From Pseudomonadota bacterium (lineage in GTDB: Bacteria; Pseudomonadota; Gammaproteobacteria; Burkholderiales; Burkholderiaceae_C), in the NCBI GenBank assembly GCA_020161065.1, contig JAIUPH010000018.1, forward strand, positions 372,001-436,000: DNA of 64,000 nucleotides, written 5' to 3'. Positions 10,170 to 19,907 of the stretch are shown here, piece after piece. The notes below the pieces were generated by a model, which saw only the letters and a program-made list of their open reading frames with translations, ran no database searches and was not told the origin of the DNA. Numbering within the stretch: the stretch's first letter is position 1; each line of letters begins with the position of its first letter. A program made the translations under genes and the position numbers.

Positions 10170-10776
10170 GTTCGTGTGATAAGTGCTTGATTCTTCGAAG
10201 TTTAGCCGGCACTGAACAAACGGCGTGGCAGCGCACGGGGGCTTCAAGCCCGCGTGTTCGAGGTGATGCAACGCTGGCGGCAGCTTGCAGGCCGGGGCCC
10301 CAAAGCGGCCCGGCGGCAGGTTGCAGCCGGCGGCAGAGAACGACGAAGAACCCAGCGGTCCGCACACGATGCCCAGGCGTCGCAGCGGCCGCACCGAAAA
10401 GATTCGAAGGGCCAGACGGCATCCCAGATGCCGGCCTGGCCCGCCAGCGACCGGCAACGTTTTCCGGCCCAAGCCCCTTGTCCATCTTGCTCCAACCCGC
10501 CCCGCTGAGGCCCCGGCAGACCGCCGGTGCGGCCCGCGGCGTTGCCGGGTGTGCGCCGCGCGGCTCGCGGCTGGAGCACGGTGCCGGGGTGCGCGGCCCC
10601 AGCGTCGCCGGCTCGCCAGCGCCAACGCTGCGGGCCTGAGCCTCGACCCTCGCGGTCGCGGCTGCGGCTTGCAGTCCAGGGCATTTCGCGCCAACGGTTC
10701 TGCGCCTTTCTCGTGCATCGGTTGATGGAGACCGGCGCGCCGCCGCGTGCGGCAGCGCCGTTTTGGAGCGCACGAG
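10152..10776 (+). promoter_or_regulatory. rne promoter and long 5-prime leader
   Basis: A perfect TATAAT (10152-10157) on the plus strand has no strong -35 partner and would start transcription near 10164, about 610 nt ahead of the rne ATG. The stretch is very GC-rich, and the open frames in it look like composition artefacts. It holds two related blocks (GGCGGCAGCTTGCAGGCCGG and GGCGGCAGGTTGCAGCCGG, about 10271-10330) able to form structure. In E. coli the long rne leader mediates feedback control of RNase E; the same role here is inference. It also contains the rluC upstream region. Confidence 0.55.
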
Positions 10777-13737
10777 ATGAAAAGAATGCTGATCAATGCC
10801 ACGCAGCCCGAAGAGCGGCGGCTGGCGATCGTCGACGGCCAGAAGCTGCTCGACTTCGAGACCGAGATCGAGGGGCGCGAGCAGCGCAAGGGCAACATCT
10901 ACAAGGCGGTGATCACGCGCGTCGAGCCTTCGCTCGAAGCCTGCTTCGTCGACTACGGCGAAGACCGCCACGGCTTCCTGCCGTTCAAGGAGATCTCGCG
11001 CAACTACTTCCGCGACGGCGCCGACGTCAAGAACGCGCGCATCCAAGACGCCGTGAAGGAAGGCGACAACCTGCTCGTGCAGGTGGAAAAGGAAGAGCGC
11101 GGCAACAAGGGCGCGGCGCTGACCACCTTCGTCAGCCTGGCCGGGCGCTACCTGGTGCTGATGCCCAACAACCCGCGCGGCGGCGGCGTCAGCCGGCGCA
11201 TCGAGGGCGAGGACCGCGAGGACCTGAAGGAAGCGCTGGACCAGCTCGAATACCCCAAGGGCATGAGCCTGATCGCGCGCACCGCCGGCATCGGCCGCAG
11301 CGCGGCCGAGCTGCAGTGGGACCTGAACTACATGCTCAAGCTGTGGGACGCCATCGACGGCGCTTCCAAGGCGGGCAAGGGCGCGTTCCTGATCTACCAG
11401 GAATCGTCGCTGGTCATCCGCGCCATCCGCGACTACTTCACCGCCGACATCGGCGAGATCCTGATCGACACCGACGACATCTACGATCAGGCGCAGCAGT
11501 TCATGAACCACGTGATGCCCGAGACTGCGGCTCGCGTGAAACGTTATCGCGACGACGCGCCGCTGTTCAGCCGCTTCCAGATCGAGCACCAGATCGAGAC
11601 CGCGTTCAGCCGCACCGTCAACCTGCCCAGCGGCGGCGCCATCGTCATCGACCACACCGAGGCGCTGGTGTCGGTGGACGTCAACAGCGCACGCGCCACG
11701 CGCGGCGGCGACATCGAGGAGACCGCCACCCGCACCAACCTCGAAGCCGCCGACGAGATCGCGCGCCAGATGCGGCTGCGCGACCTCGGCGGGCTGATCG
11801 TCGTCGACTTCATCGACATGGAGGAGAGCAAGAACCGCCGCGAGGTCGAACAGCGCCTGCGCGACGCGCTGCGCAACGACCGCGCGCGCGTGCAGTTCAG
11901 CTCGATCAGCAAGTTCGGCCTGCTGGAGATGAGCCGCCAGCGGCTGCGCCCGGCGCTGTCCGAAGGCAACCACATCACCTGCCCGCGCTGCAACGGCACC
12001 GGCCACATCCGCGACACCGAAAGCAGCGCGCTGCAGATCCTGCGCATGGTGCAGGAAGAGTCGATGAAGGACAACACCGCCGCCGTGCACGTGCAGGTGC
12101 CGGTGGAGGTGACCAGCTTCCTGCTCAACGAGAAGCGCACCGAAATCACCAAGATCGAGCTCAAGCAGCGCTGCACCGTGCTGCTGGTGCCCAACAAGCA
12201 CCTGGAGACGCCTAACTACAAGCTCGAGCGGCTGCGCCACGACGACCCGAGGCTGGAGAACCTGCAGGCCAGCTACACGATGATCGAGGAGCCCGACGAC
12301 GAGGTCGGCATCACCCGCCGCCGCGACGCCAACGACCGCGCCAAGGCGCGCCAGGAGCCGCTCATCAAGGGCGTGCTGCCCGACCAGCCGGCCCCGCCGG
12401 CACCGGCCCCCGCGCCGGTGGCCGCGGCGCCGGCCATCGCGCCGCCCGTGGCGCCGCCCCCGGCGCCGGCGCCGGCGGCTGCCGGCAGCGGCTTCTTCTC
12501 CTGGGTGCGCAAGCTCTTCGGCGGCGAACCGCCGGCGCCGGCGCCCATGCCGGCGGCAGCCGCCGCCGCCGAGGCCAAGACGGCGCCCGCCGCGGCGGAC
12601 AAGCGCGAAGGCCGCGGGGAACGCGGCGAGCGTTCCGAGCGCGGCGAACGTGGTGAACGTGGTGAACGTGGAGAGGGCCGGCGCGGCGAGCGCGGTGCCA
12701 ACCGCGGCGGCCGCGGCGAACGTGGCGAGCGTGGTGAACGTAGCGGCGAACGCAGCAGCGAAGGCCGCAGCGAAGGCCGCGGCAACCGCCCGCCGCGCGA
12801 CGAGGCCGGCCCCGGCGAGGCACGCGAGGCACGCGAGGCGCGCGAGGCTCGTGAAGGACGTGACGCCCGCGCCGGCGACGAACGCGGCGCGCGCGGCGAC
12901 CGCCGCGGCACGCGGCCCGAGCGCAACGGCGCCCCGCGCAGCGAAGCCGGCACGGCGGCCGGCGCCGAGTTGGCGCCTTCGGACGCGCTGCCGCTGGCCG
13001 CTGCCGAAGGCGGCCTGCCGGTGAGCGATGACGCCGAGCGCGACGGCCGGCGCCGCCGCCGGCGCGGCGGCCGCGACCGCGGCGAAGGCCGGGCCGACGA
13101 GGCGACTTCGACCGTGCCCGCCGAGGCCGGCGACGACGCGGCGCCTGCCGCCGATGCCACCGCGCCCGAAGGCGCGCCAGCCGGCGACGACGCCAACGCC
13201 GGCGAGCGCGACGGTGCCCGCCGCCGCGGCCGCGGTGGCCGCGACCGCGTGCGCCGCGAACCGCGCGATGGCGACGCCCCGCCGTTGAACGGCGAGGCCG
13301 AAGCCGTGGCCGGTGACGCCGAAGCCGCGGTGCCGGTGACCGCGGTGGCGGCGGTGGCGGTGACCGCGGTGGCGGCGGTGACGCCGACGACACCGGCGAC
13401 GCCCGTGCCCCCCATGAGGCCCGAGCCCGTGGCTGCCGCCGCGGCGCCCATCGCGCTGCCGCCGGCGCCGCCCGTCGTCGAGCCCTACGACCTGCCGATC
13501 GAACAGCTGCGCGGCCTGGCGGCCGGCGTCGGGCTGGAGTGGGTGAACAGCGACGCCGACAAGATCCGCGCCGCGCAGGAGGCGATGGCCGCCGAGCCGC
13601 GGCCGGTGCGCGTGCCGCGCGTGCCGCGGCCGGTGGTCATCGTCGACGAAGGTCCGCTGGTGCTGGTGGAAACGCGCAAGGACCTGTCGCAGATGCAGCT
13701 GCCGTTCGAGCAGCAGGCCGGCGGCCGCGCCGGCTAA
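10777..13737 (+). CDS. rne: Ribonuclease E
   Basis: The 986-residue protein starts [13 protein letters not shown] after a GGAG site. Its N-terminal catalytic half (about 1-510) holds the S1 domain ([23 protein letters not shown]), the metal-binding acidic motif [13 protein letters not shown] with FIDMEE, and the zinc link CPRCNGTGH. The C-terminal half (about 525-935) is disordered: Pro/Ala-rich, then long arginine-rich GER/EAR-type repeats, then acidic and Ala/Val-rich repeats. It ends in a conserved-looking tail ([12 protein letters not shown] to [10 protein letters not shown]). RNase E initiates mRNA decay and processes rRNA and tRNA as the degradosome scaffold. It converges on nagZ with a 10-bp gap. 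Confidence 0.96.
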   Translation: MKRMLINATQPEERRLAIVDGQKLLDFETEIEGREQRKGNIYKAVITRVEPSLEACFVDYGEDRHGFLPFKEISRNYFRDGADVKNARIQDAVKEGDNLLVQVEKEERGNKGAALTTFVSLAGRYLVLMPNNPRGGGVSRRIEGEDREDLKEALDQLEYPKGMSLIARTAGIGRSAAELQWDLNYMLKLWDAIDGASKAGKGAFLIYQESSLVIRAIRDYFTADIGEILIDTDDIYDQAQQFMNHVMPETAARVKRYRDDAPLFSRFQIEHQIETAFSRTVNLPSGGAIVIDHTEALVSVDVNSARATRGGDIEETATRTNLEAADEIARQMRLRDLGGLIVVDFIDMEESKNRREVEQRLRDALRNDRARVQFSSISKFGLLEMSRQRLRPALSEGNHITCPRCNGTGHIRDTESSALQILRMVQEESMKDNTAAVHVQVPVEVTSFLLNEKRTEITKIELKQRCTVLLVPNKHLETPNYKLERLRHDDPRLENLQASYTMIEEPDDEVGITRRRDANDRAKARQEPLIKGVLPDQPAPPAPAPAPVAAAPAIAPPVAPPPAPAPAAAGSGFFSWVRKLFGGEPPAPAPMPAAAAAAEAKTAPAAADKREGRGERGERSERGERGERGERGEGRRGERGANRGGRGERGERGERSGERSSEGRSEGRGNRPPRDEAGPGEAREAREAREAREGRDARAGDERGARGDRRGTRPERNGAPRSEAGTAAGAELAPSDALPLAAAEGGLPVSDDAERDGRRRRRRGGRDRGEGRADEATSTVPAEAGDDAAPAADATAPEGAPAGDDANAGERDGARRRGRGGRDRVRREPRDGDAPPLNGEAEAVAGDAEAAVPVTAVAAVAVTAVAAVTPTTPATPVPPMRPEPVAAAAAPIALPPAPPVVEPYDLPIEQLRGLAAGVGLEWVNSDADKIRAAQEAMAAEPRPVRVPRVPRPVVIVDEGPLVLVETRKDLSQMQLPFEQQAGGRAG
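12646..13383 (+). repeat. Coding tandem repeats in the RNase E C-terminal region
   Basis: Three in-frame arrays are visible. GAACGTGG(T/A) nonamers at about 12646-12672 encode GER repeats, GAGGC(A/G)CGC nonamers at 12817-12852 encode EAR repeats, and a 24-bp unit at 13336-13383 is present twice (encoding VTAVAAVA). All are multiples of three and keep the frame. They vary the length of the disordered arm that binds RNA and partners. Confidence 0.8.
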
Positions 13738-13747
13738 CGCTCAAAGC

Positions 13748-14806
13748 TTACGGCAGGCGTTCCAGCGCATGCTGGTACGCCGGGTCCTGCATCAGCTCGT
13801 CCCAGGGCAGCGGCGGGCTGGTCGGCAGCAAGGCCAGGCGGCGCGCCTCGCTGTCGGGGTCGCTTTGCCACAGGCCGCGCGCCGCGGCGTCGTCCAGGCC
13901 GTCGAGCAAGGCGTCGACCGCCGCGCCGCCATCCAGCGACTGGTTGCACAGCAGCACGAGGTCGCAGCCGGCCGACAGCGCCAGGGCGGCGGCTTCGGCG
14001 TAGCTCAGCTCGCGGCCGTGCAGGCGGCGCGCGCCAGCCATGCTGAGGTCGTCGCTGAACACCGCGCCGGTGAAGCCCAGTTCGCCGCGCAGGATCTCTT
14101 TCAGCCAGCGCTCGGAGAAGCCGGCCGGCCGGTCGTCGACGCGCGGGTAGATCACGTGCGCCGGCATCACCGAGCTGAGCGTGGTGCTCAGCCATTCGTA
14201 GGGCTTGCCATCGTCGGCCAGGATCGCGCGCAGCGCGCGACGGTCGACCGGCACCTCGTGGTGGCTGTCAGCCTTGACGAAGCCGTGCCCCGGAAAGTGC
14301 TTGCCGCAGTTGGCCATGCCGGCGCGCAGCAGGCCGTGCATCAGGCTCTTGGCCAACATGGTGACGACGCGCGGGTCGCGGTGGAAGGCGCGGTCGCCGA
14401 TCACGCGGCTGCCGCCGTGGTCGAGGTCGAGCACCGGCGTGAAGCTCAGGTCCACGCCGCAGGCGCGCAGCTCGGCGCCCAGCACGTGGCCGGCGGCGGT
14501 GGCGGCGTCGGTGGCGGCCAGCGCGTCGCGCATCCAGGCCTCGCCCAGCACGCGCATCGGCGGCAGCGCGGTGAAGCCGTCGCTGCGAAAGCGCTGCACG
14601 CGGCCGCCCTCGTGGTCGACGCAGATCAGCAGGTCGTCGCGGATGGCCTTGATCGCGGCCGTCAGCGCGACGAGTTGGCGGCGGTCTTCCCAGTTGCGCG
14701 CGAAGAGGATGAGGCCGCCGACCAGCGGATGCTGCAGGCGGCGGCGGTCGTCGGCGGTCAGTTCGAGGCCGGCGATGTCGATGATCACCGGCGCGTGTTC
14801 CGTCAT
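13748..14806 (-). CDS. nagZ: Beta-N-acetylhexosaminidase NagZ
   Basis: The 352-residue glycoside hydrolase family 3 enzyme shows [12 protein letters not shown], the family signature GKHFPGHG with the following DSHHEVP (general acid/base histidine), and the nucleophile aspartate in [11 protein letters not shown]. In the cytoplasm it removes GlcNAc from anhydromuropeptides during cell-wall recycling. The start ATG overlaps the acpS stop, so it is the last gene of the lepA-side operon. The length is close to that of E. coli NagZ. Confidence 0.96.
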   Translation of the reverse strand: MTEHAPVIIDIAGLELTADDRRRLQHPLVGGLILFARNWEDRRQLVALTAAIKAIRDDLLICVDHEGGRVQRFRSDGFTALPPMRVLGEAWMRDALAATDAATAAGHVLGAELRACGVDLSFTPVLDLDHGGSRVIGDRAFHRDPRVVTMLAKSLMHGLLRAGMANCGKHFPGHGFVKADSHHEVPVDRRALRAILADDGKPYEWLSTTLSSVMPAHVIYPRVDDRPAGFSERWLKEILRGELGFTGAVFSDDLSMAGARRLHGRELSYAEAAALALSAGCDLVLLCNQSLDGGAAVDALLDGLDDAAARGLWQSDPDSEARRLALLPTSPPLPWDELMQDPAYQHALERLP

Positions 14807-15207
14807 GGCGCAGTCTCCAGGGTTTCGACGACGACGAAGGATGCCGCGTAGTCCGTCTCGTCGCTGACCGTGACGTGGGCGCGCAGGCGGCGCGCCTCGA
14901 ACCACGCGGCCAGCTCGCCGCTCAGGCGCAGGTAGGGCTTGCCGCTGGGCTCGTTGAGGATCTCGCAGGCGCTCCAGGTCATCGGCATGCGGATGCCCAA
15001 GCCGATGGCCTTGGAGAACGCCTCCTTGGCCGAGAAGCGCGTGGCGAGGTAGGCAACGCCGCGCACCTCGGCGCGCGCGCGGCGGGCGCGGAAGACGGCC
15101 AGTTCGCGCTCGCCCAGCACGCGCTCGGCGAAACGCTCGCCGCGGCGCTGCAGCGCGGCGCGGACGCGCCGCACGTCGCAGACGTCGGTGCCGATGCCGT
15201 AGATCAT
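14803..15207 (-). CDS. acpS: Holo-[acyl-carrier-protein] synthase
   Basis: The 134-residue AcpS has the N-terminal [14 protein letters not shown] (metal-binding aspartate at about residue 8) and the [14 protein letters not shown] motif with its conserved glutamate. It transfers 4-phosphopantetheine from coenzyme A to AcpP, whose gene is also in this window (27862-28101). It overlaps pdxJ and nagZ by 4 bp each and is therefore translationally coupled in the row pdxJ-acpS-nagZ. The pdxJ-acpS pairing is conserved in many proteobacteria. Confidence 0.96.
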   Translation of the reverse strand: MIYGIGTDVCDVRRVRAALQRRGERFAERVLGERELAVFRARRARAEVRGVAYLATRFSAKEAFSKAIGLGIRMPMTWSACEILNEPSGKPYLRLSGELAAWFEARRLRAHVTVSDETDYAASFVVVETLETAP

Positions 15208-16100
15208 CGAGTGCCGGTGGCGCGAATGCAGCGCTGGTACTCGCGCACGGTCTCGGCCATGCCCAGCTCCAGCGCGTCGGCCACCAGCGCGTGGCCGATC
15301 GAGACCTCCAGCACGCCGGGCACGGCGCGCAGGAAGTCGCCCAGGTTGTCGCGGTTGAGGTCGTGCCCGGCGTTGACGCCCAGGCCCGCCGCCTGCGCGG
15401 CGCGGGCGGCGGCGGCAAAACGCGCCAATTGAGCGGATTGCTGCGGCGTGCCGTGTGCCGCCGCCGGATCAGTCGATGCGGCGGCATGCGCCGCCGCTGG
15501 ATCAGTCGATGCGGCGGCATGCGCCGCCGCTGGATCAGTCGATGCGGCGGCATGCGCCGCCGCGTAGGGCTCGGTGTACAGCTCGACGCGATCGGCGCCG
15601 ACGGCGCGCGCCAGTGCCATCGCCTCGGGCAGCGGGTCCATGAAGAGGCAGACGCGAACGCCGAGCGACTGGATCTCGGCGATCAGCGGCCGCAGCCGTT
15701 CGCCGTCCGCCGCCAGGTCCCAGCCGTGGTCGGAGGTGAACTGGCCTTCGCCGTCGGGCACCAGGGTCAGCTGCTGCGGGCGCAGTTCGCGGGCAAAGGG
15801 CAGCAGGTTGTGGAAGGGGTTGCCTTCGATGTTGAACTCGGCCTGCGGCCAGTCCTTCAGCAGCGCGGCCAGCTCGCGCACGTCCTGCGCGCGGATGTGG
15901 CGCTCGTCGGGCCGCGGGTGCACGGTGATGCCGTCGGCCCCGGCCTGCAGCGCCAGCGTGGCGGCGCGCAGTACGCTGGGAATGCCCAGGTGGCGGCTGT
16001 TGCGCAGCAGCGCGACCTTGTTGACGTTGACCGACAGCGCGGTGCGCCCGTCGTGGCGCGGGCCGCCGGATCCGGCCTCGTCGGCCACCAGGGGGTTCAT
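15204..16100 (-). CDS. pdxJ: Pyridoxine 5-phosphate synthase with a repeat insertion
   Basis: PdxJ condenses 1-deoxyxylulose 5-phosphate with aminoacetone 3-phosphate in vitamin B6 synthesis. The key motifs are intact: [23 protein letters not shown] (catalytic histidines and arginine), [27 protein letters not shown] and GVNAGHDLN. At 298 residues it is about 50 longer than E. coli PdxJ. Most of the excess is an in-frame block (about residues 180-215) of three 11-residue repeats, [11 protein letters not shown] type, inserted just after VELYTEPYA. The frame is kept, so the enzyme may still work with an extra surface loop. It overlaps recO and acpS by 4 bp each. Confidence 0.95.
   Translation of the reverse strand: MNPLVADEAGSGGPRHDGRTALSVNVNKVALLRNSRHLGIPSVLRAATLALQAGADGITVHPRPDERHIRAQDVRELAALLKDWPQAEFNIEGNPFHNLLPFARELRPQQLTLVPDGEGQFTSDHGWDLAADGERLRPLIAEIQSLGVRVCLFMDPLPEAMALARAVGADRVELYTEPYAAAHAAASTDPAAAHAAASTDPAAAHAAASTDPAAAHGTPQQSAQLARFAAAARAAQAAGLGVNAGHDLNRDNLGDFLRAVPGVLEVSIGHALVADALELGMAETVREYQRCIRATGTR
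15467..15565. repeat. 33-bp tandem repeat, three copies, inside pdxJ
   Basis: Units start with GATCAGTCGATG at 15467, 15500 and 15533, are 33 bp each and are identical or nearly so. Each contains a 20-bp perfect stem-loop: GCGGCGGC, loop ATGC, GCCGCCGC. The unit length keeps the pdxJ frame (11 codons). There are no unique spacers, so this is a minisatellite and not a CRISPR array. Confidence 0.93.
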
Positions 16101-16894
16101 GAGCGGACGGCCTCGCGGTCGATGAGCTTGCGCAGGTCCTGCATCACCTGGCGGGTGCGCAGCAGGGGCGAGCCCAGATGATAGTGAAGCACCTGGCGCA
16201 AAGGCCCGCGCAGGCCGCCGGTGGCCGTGGCGGCGGCGGCGCGCAGCGCGTCGATGCGGCCCGACTGCAGCGCCGCCTCGATCGACACCAGCACGTGGCC
16301 GGCGATGCCGGGCTCGCCGGCCGCCGCGGCGACGACGCCCGACTCGGCGTGCAGCCCGTAGCGCGCACTCGGCGCCAGCGCCTGCTGCGTCAGCGTGACG
16401 CAGCCCAGCTCGGGCAGCACGCCCAGTTCGCGCAGCAGCAGCAGCTCGAAGCAGCGCAGCGTGAGCTGCACGCCGGGCTCGTCGGCGCCCTGCAGCGCGG
16501 CCACGGCCTGCGCATAAGCGTCGAACAGCGCGGCATGCGGATCGTGCCGGGCCAGCAGCTTGAGCAGCAGCTCGTTCAGATAGAAGCCGGCGAACAGCGC
16601 GCCGCCGCCCGGCATCGGCGGGCCTTCGGCGCGCTCGGCGCTGCGCAGCAGGTGGACCTCGGCGGATTCGTCGGCCGGCGCCTTGCCGAGCTGCACCGAG
16701 AGCCGCTGGAACGGGATCAGCACCGGGCGCAGTTGCGAGTAAGGCCGCTTGGCGCCCTTGGCCGCCACCGCGAGGCGACCGCGCTCGCGCGTGAACAGCT
16801 CGACGATCAGGCTGGACTCGCTCCAGTCCCAGCGGTGCAGCACGTAGGCCGCCAGCGGCGCCGCGGCCGGCTTGCGCGCGGCGGTGCTGGCCAC
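16097..16894 (-). CDS. recO: DNA repair protein RecO
   Basis: The 265-residue protein starts with an OB-fold-like region ([36 protein letters not shown], here quoted as [12 protein letters not shown] and [13 protein letters not shown]). It continues with the helical RecO domain, including [19 protein letters not shown] and [21 protein letters not shown]. RecO loads RecA on single-stranded DNA with RecR. It lies directly after era and overlaps pdxJ, the usual era-recO-pdxJ order of proteobacteria. Confidence 0.95.
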   Translation of the reverse strand: MASTAARKPAAAPLAAYVLHRWDWSESSLIVELFTRERGRLAVAAKGAKRPYSQLRPVLIPFQRLSVQLGKAPADESAEVHLLRSAERAEGPPMPGGGALFAGFYLNELLLKLLARHDPHAALFDAYAQAVAALQGADEPGVQLTLRCFELLLLRELGVLPELGCVTLTQQALAPSARYGLHAESGVVAAAAGEPGIAGHVLVSIEAALQSGRIDALRAAAATATGGLRGPLRQVLHYHLGSPLLRTRQVMQDLRKLIDREAVRS

Positions 16895-16895
16895 G

Positions 16896-17798
16896 CTATT
16901 CGTAGCCGTAGCTGCGCAGGTGGGCCTCGTCGTCGGCCCAGCCCGAGCGCACCTTGACCCACAGTTCGAGGAAGACCTTGGCGTCGAGCAGCGTCTCCAG
17001 CTCTTGCCGCGCCTCGCTGCCGATGCGCTTGAGCCGCTCGCCGCCTTCGCCGATCACCATGCCCTTGTGCGCCTCGCGCTCGACGATGATGGTGGCGCCG
17101 ATGCGCCTGAGCTTGCCTTCCTCTTCGTACTGGTCGATCACGACGGTGGAGGCATAGGGCAACTCGTCGCCGGTCAGGCGGAACAGCTTCTCGCGCACGA
17201 TCTCGGCGGCCAGGAAGCGGTCGCTGCGGTCGGTCAGCGCGTCTTCTTCGTGCAGCCAGGGCTGTTCGGGCAGGTACTTTTCGAGGATGCCCAGCAGGCG
17301 CTGCACGTCGGCCTCGCGCGTGGCCGACATCGGCACGAACTCGGCGAAGGCGTGGCGCTCCTGCATGCTCTTGAGCCAGGGCAGCAGGTCGTTGCGGCGC
17401 TTGACGGCGTCGAGCTTGTTGGCGATCAGCAGCGTCGGCTTGTCCGGCGGCAGCAGCGCCAGCACCTTGGCGTCGTCGAGCCCGAAGCGGCCGGCCTCCA
17501 CCAGGAACAGCACGGCGTCGACGTCGCCCAGCGCCGCCTGCACGGTCTTGTTGAGGTTGCGGTTCAGCGCGCTGGCGTGGCCGGTCTGGAAGCCCGGCGT
17601 GTCGACGAAGACGAACTGCGCCTGGCCCAGCGTGCGCACGCCGGTGATGCGGTGGCGCGTGGTCTGCGCCTTGCGCGAGGTGATGCTGATCTTCTGCCCG
17701 ACCAGCGCGTTGAGCAGCGTCGACTTGCCGACGTTGGGCCGGCCGACGATGGCGACGAGGCCGCAGCGCTGCGGCGGCACGGCGGCCGCTTCGCTCAT
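16896..17798 (-). CDS. era: GTPase Era
   Basis: The 300-residue GTPase has G1 [12 protein letters not shown], the G2 region [10 protein letters not shown]3 DTPGF and G4 NKLD. A C-terminal KH RNA-binding domain carries [19 protein letters not shown]. It binds the 3-prime end of 16S rRNA during small-subunit assembly. The start ATG at 17798 overlaps the rnc stop (ATGA). The length equals that of E. coli Era within one residue. Confidence 0.97.
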   Translation of the reverse strand: MSEAAAVPPQRCGLVAIVGRPNVGKSTLLNALVGQKISITSRKAQTTRHRITGVRTLGQAQFVFVDTPGFQTGHASALNRNLNKTVQAALGDVDAVLFLVEAGRFGLDDAKVLALLPPDKPTLLIANKLDAVKRRNDLLPWLKSMQERHAFAEFVPMSATREADVQRLLGILEKYLPEQPWLHEEDALTDRSDRFLAAEIVREKLFRLTGDELPYASTVVIDQYEEEGKLRRIGATIIVEREAHKGMVIGEGGERLKRIGSEARQELETLLDAKVFLELWVKVRSGWADDEAHLRSYGYE

Positions 17799-18499
17799 GA
17801 TCGGAGCGGGCCGCCGGGGCGGTCGCTGGCTTTCAGCGCTTCCAGCATGCGGCGCGCCGCTTCCTGCTCGGCCGCGCGGCGCGACTTGCCTTCGCCCTTC
17901 TCGCTCATGCCGAGCGCGGCGACGGCGCATTCGACCTCGAAGGTCTGCGCATGCGCCTGGCCGCGGGTGGCCGTGATGCGGTAGGCCGGCACCGCGATGC
18001 GGCGCGCCTGCAGCCATTCCTGCAGCTCGGTCTTGGCGTCCTTGGTCCAGGCGTCGACCTCGCTGCCGCCGATCAGCTCGCCCAGCAGGCGCTGCACCAC
18101 GGCTTGCGCCGGCTCGAAGCCGCCGTCGAGGTAGACCGCGCCGATGATGGCTTCCAGCGCATCGGCCAGGATCGAGGCGCGCTGCGCGCCGCCGCCGCGC
18201 TGCTCGCCGTCGGACAGGCGCAGCACCTCGGGCAGGCCGAGCTGCAGCGCCAGGCGGTGCAGGCTTTCCTCGCGCACGAGGTGCGCGCGCACGCGGGTGA
18301 GGTCGCCTTCGTCGGAGCCCGAGAAGCGCTCGTACAGCAGGCCGGAGACCGCGAGGTTGAGCACCGCGTCGCCGAGGAACTCGAGCCGCTCGTTGTGCTC
18401 GGCGCTGCCGCTGCGGTGCGTCAGCGCGCGGGTCAGCAGCCGGGGCTGGCTGAAGCGGTGGCCCAGGCGCTGCTGCAACGCGTCGATGCGGGGGTCCAT
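17795..18499 (-). CDS. rnc: Ribonuclease III
   Basis: The 234-residue enzyme has the RNase III signature [15 protein letters not shown] (about residues 36-50), the second acidic site [17 protein letters not shown], and a C-terminal double-stranded RNA-binding domain (about 155-225, beginning [11 protein letters not shown]). It cuts double-stranded RNA in rRNA precursors and some mRNAs. It is coupled to era by a 4-bp overlap and follows lepB and the DUF4845 gene. Confidence 0.97.
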   Translation of the reverse strand: MDPRIDALQQRLGHRFSQPRLLTRALTHRSGSAEHNERLEFLGDAVLNLAVSGLLYERFSGSDEGDLTRVRAHLVREESLHRLALQLGLPEVLRLSDGEQRGGGAQRASILADALEAIIGAVYLDGGFEPAQAVVQRLLGELIGGSEVDAWTKDAKTELQEWLQARRIAVPAYRITATRGQAHAQTFEVECAVAALGMSEKGEGKSRRAAEQEAARRMLEALKASDRPGGPLRS

Positions 18500-18526
18500 G
18501 CGGGCGAACGATCGGCGCGCGGCGCC

Positions 18527-18895
18527 TTACTTCGAGCGGCCTTCGTACTTGATCAGCAGGAAGACCGGGCCGTAGATCGGAATCTCCTTGTCGTAGGCGA
18601 AGCCGATCACGATCTTGTCGTTCTCCTTGGTCACCTCGAGGTCCTTGCCGCTGATGGAGCTGATCGAGTACTCGATCTCCTTCTGGCGGTCGAAGGCGGC
18701 GCGCACCTCGGCCACCGTGTTGGGGCTGGCGGCGGCCACCTTTTCGATCGAGCGCTTGATCGTCAGGTACTCGTTGACGGTGGGGAACACGCGCAGCACC
18801 AGGTAGGCGACCGCGCCGACGACGATGGCCCAGAACAGCAGGCCGAACAGCGTGAGGCCGCGCTGGCGGCTTGGACGGGGCGAAGGCATCGTCAT
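18527..18895 (-). CDS. DUF4845 membrane protein
   Basis: This is a small protein of 122 residues. A positively charged N-terminus ([10 protein letters not shown]) is followed by one membrane segment (about residues 17-37, [20 protein letters not shown]). A periplasmic domain with [10 protein letters not shown] and [16 protein letters not shown] follows. The [11 protein letters not shown] start resembles a prepilin-like leader. Proteins of this family sit between lepB and rnc in betaproteobacteria, and their function is unknown. I chose the ATG at 18895, after GGAGACGGAA; an ATG two codons downstream is also possible. Confidence 0.85.
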   Translation of the reverse strand: MTMPSPRPSRQRGLTLFGLLFWAIVVGAVAYLVLRVFPTVNEYLTIKRSIEKVAAASPNTVAEVRAAFDRQKEIEYSISSISGKDLEVTKENDKIVIGFAYDKEIPIYGPVFLLIKYEGRSK

Positions 18896-18921
18896 CTTGG
18901 TTCCGTCTCCTGCAAGGCCCT

Positions 18922-19890
18922 TCAATGGAAGGAGCCGATGCGCCCGAGGTTGCCGAAGTTCATCCACACGAAGAAGGCACGGCCGACGATATTCTCATCG
19001 GGCACGAAGCCCCAGAAGCGGGAGTCCTGCGAATTGTCGCGGTTGTCTCCCATCATGAAGTAGTGCCCCGGCGGCACCTTGCAGGTCACGCCTTCGGCGC
19101 TGTAGCGGCAATTCTCGTGCATCGGAAAGCTCTTGGGGTCGGGCCCATAGTAGGCCTGCCGGCGCGGGTCGACCAGGATGTTGTGCTCGACGGCGCCCAG
19201 CTTCTCGCTGAACTGCGGGCTGTAGCGCAGGCTGTCCTCGTCGTAGAACTCGCCCTTGGGCACGGTCACCACCTTCTGGCCGTTGATGGTGAGCGTCTGG
19301 TTGGCGTAGGTCACCTCGTCGCCGGGGATACCGACCACGCGCTTGATGTAGTCCTGCCGCGGGTCCACCGGGTAGCGGAAGACCATCACGTCGCCGCGCT
19401 GCGGGTCGTGGTTGGCGATGATCTTCTTGTTGATCACCGGCAAGCGCACGCCGTAGTGGAATTTGTTGACGAGGATGAGGTCGCCGACCAGCAGCGTGGG
19501 GATCATCGAGCCCGAGGGGATCTTGAAAGGCTCGAACAAGAAGCTGCGCAGCAGGAAGACGATCAGGATCACCGGGAACAGGCCCGCGGTCCAGTCCAGC
19601 CACCAGGGCTGCATCAGCAGCCGCGACTTGGCCTCCTGCACGTTGCCGTCGACCTTGTCGATGCCCATCTTGGCCAGGCCGGCGCGGCGCTCGGCGTCCT
19701 GGCGCTCCAGTTCGGCGGCCGCGGCCTCGCGCGCGGGCCGGAAGCGCAGGCGCTCGGCCAGCCAGTAGGCCAGCGTGATCACCGTCAGCAGCATCAGCAG
19801 CAGCGCGAAGTTGCCGGTCCAGTAGCCGAGGAACCAGCCACCCAGGTAGACGATCAGCGCGCCGTACAGCGCGGCAGTGATTGAGCTCAT
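18922..19890 (-). CDS. lepB: Signal peptidase I
   Basis: The 322-residue membrane enzyme has two N-terminal hydrophobic segments (about 5-45). A charged loop and a third hydrophobic stretch (about 97-117) precede the catalytic serine motif [14 protein letters not shown]. The catalytic lysine is in [12 protein letters not shown], and box E is [16 protein letters not shown]. It cleaves Sec and Tat signal peptides of exported proteins, including those encoded at 45-58 kb. It lies 17 bp after lepA in the same operon. Confidence 0.96.
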   Translation of the reverse strand: MSSITAALYGALIVYLGGWFLGYWTGNFALLLMLLTVITLAYWLAERLRFRPAREAAAAELERQDAERRAGLAKMGIDKVDGNVQEAKSRLLMQPWWLDWTAGLFPVILIVFLLRSFLFEPFKIPSGSMIPTLLVGDLILVNKFHYGVRLPVINKKIIANHDPQRGDVMVFRYPVDPRQDYIKRVVGIPGDEVTYANQTLTINGQKVVTVPKGEFYDEDSLRYSPQFSEKLGAVEHNILVDPRRQAYYGPDPKSFPMHENCRYSAEGVTCKVPPGHYFMMGDNRDNSQDSRFWGFVPDENIVGRAFFVWMNFGNLGRIGSFH

Positions 19891-19907
19891 GCGGTCTCGT
19901 GGATGGT

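Noticed and set aside
10254-10684. Long open frames on both strands in the rne leader
   Set aside because: They are rich in Arg, Ala and Pro, show no family motif, and fit the composition of a GC-rich non-coding leader.
15467-15565. CRISPR-like array
   Set aside because: The repeats are contiguous with no unique spacers and lie in frame inside pdxJ.
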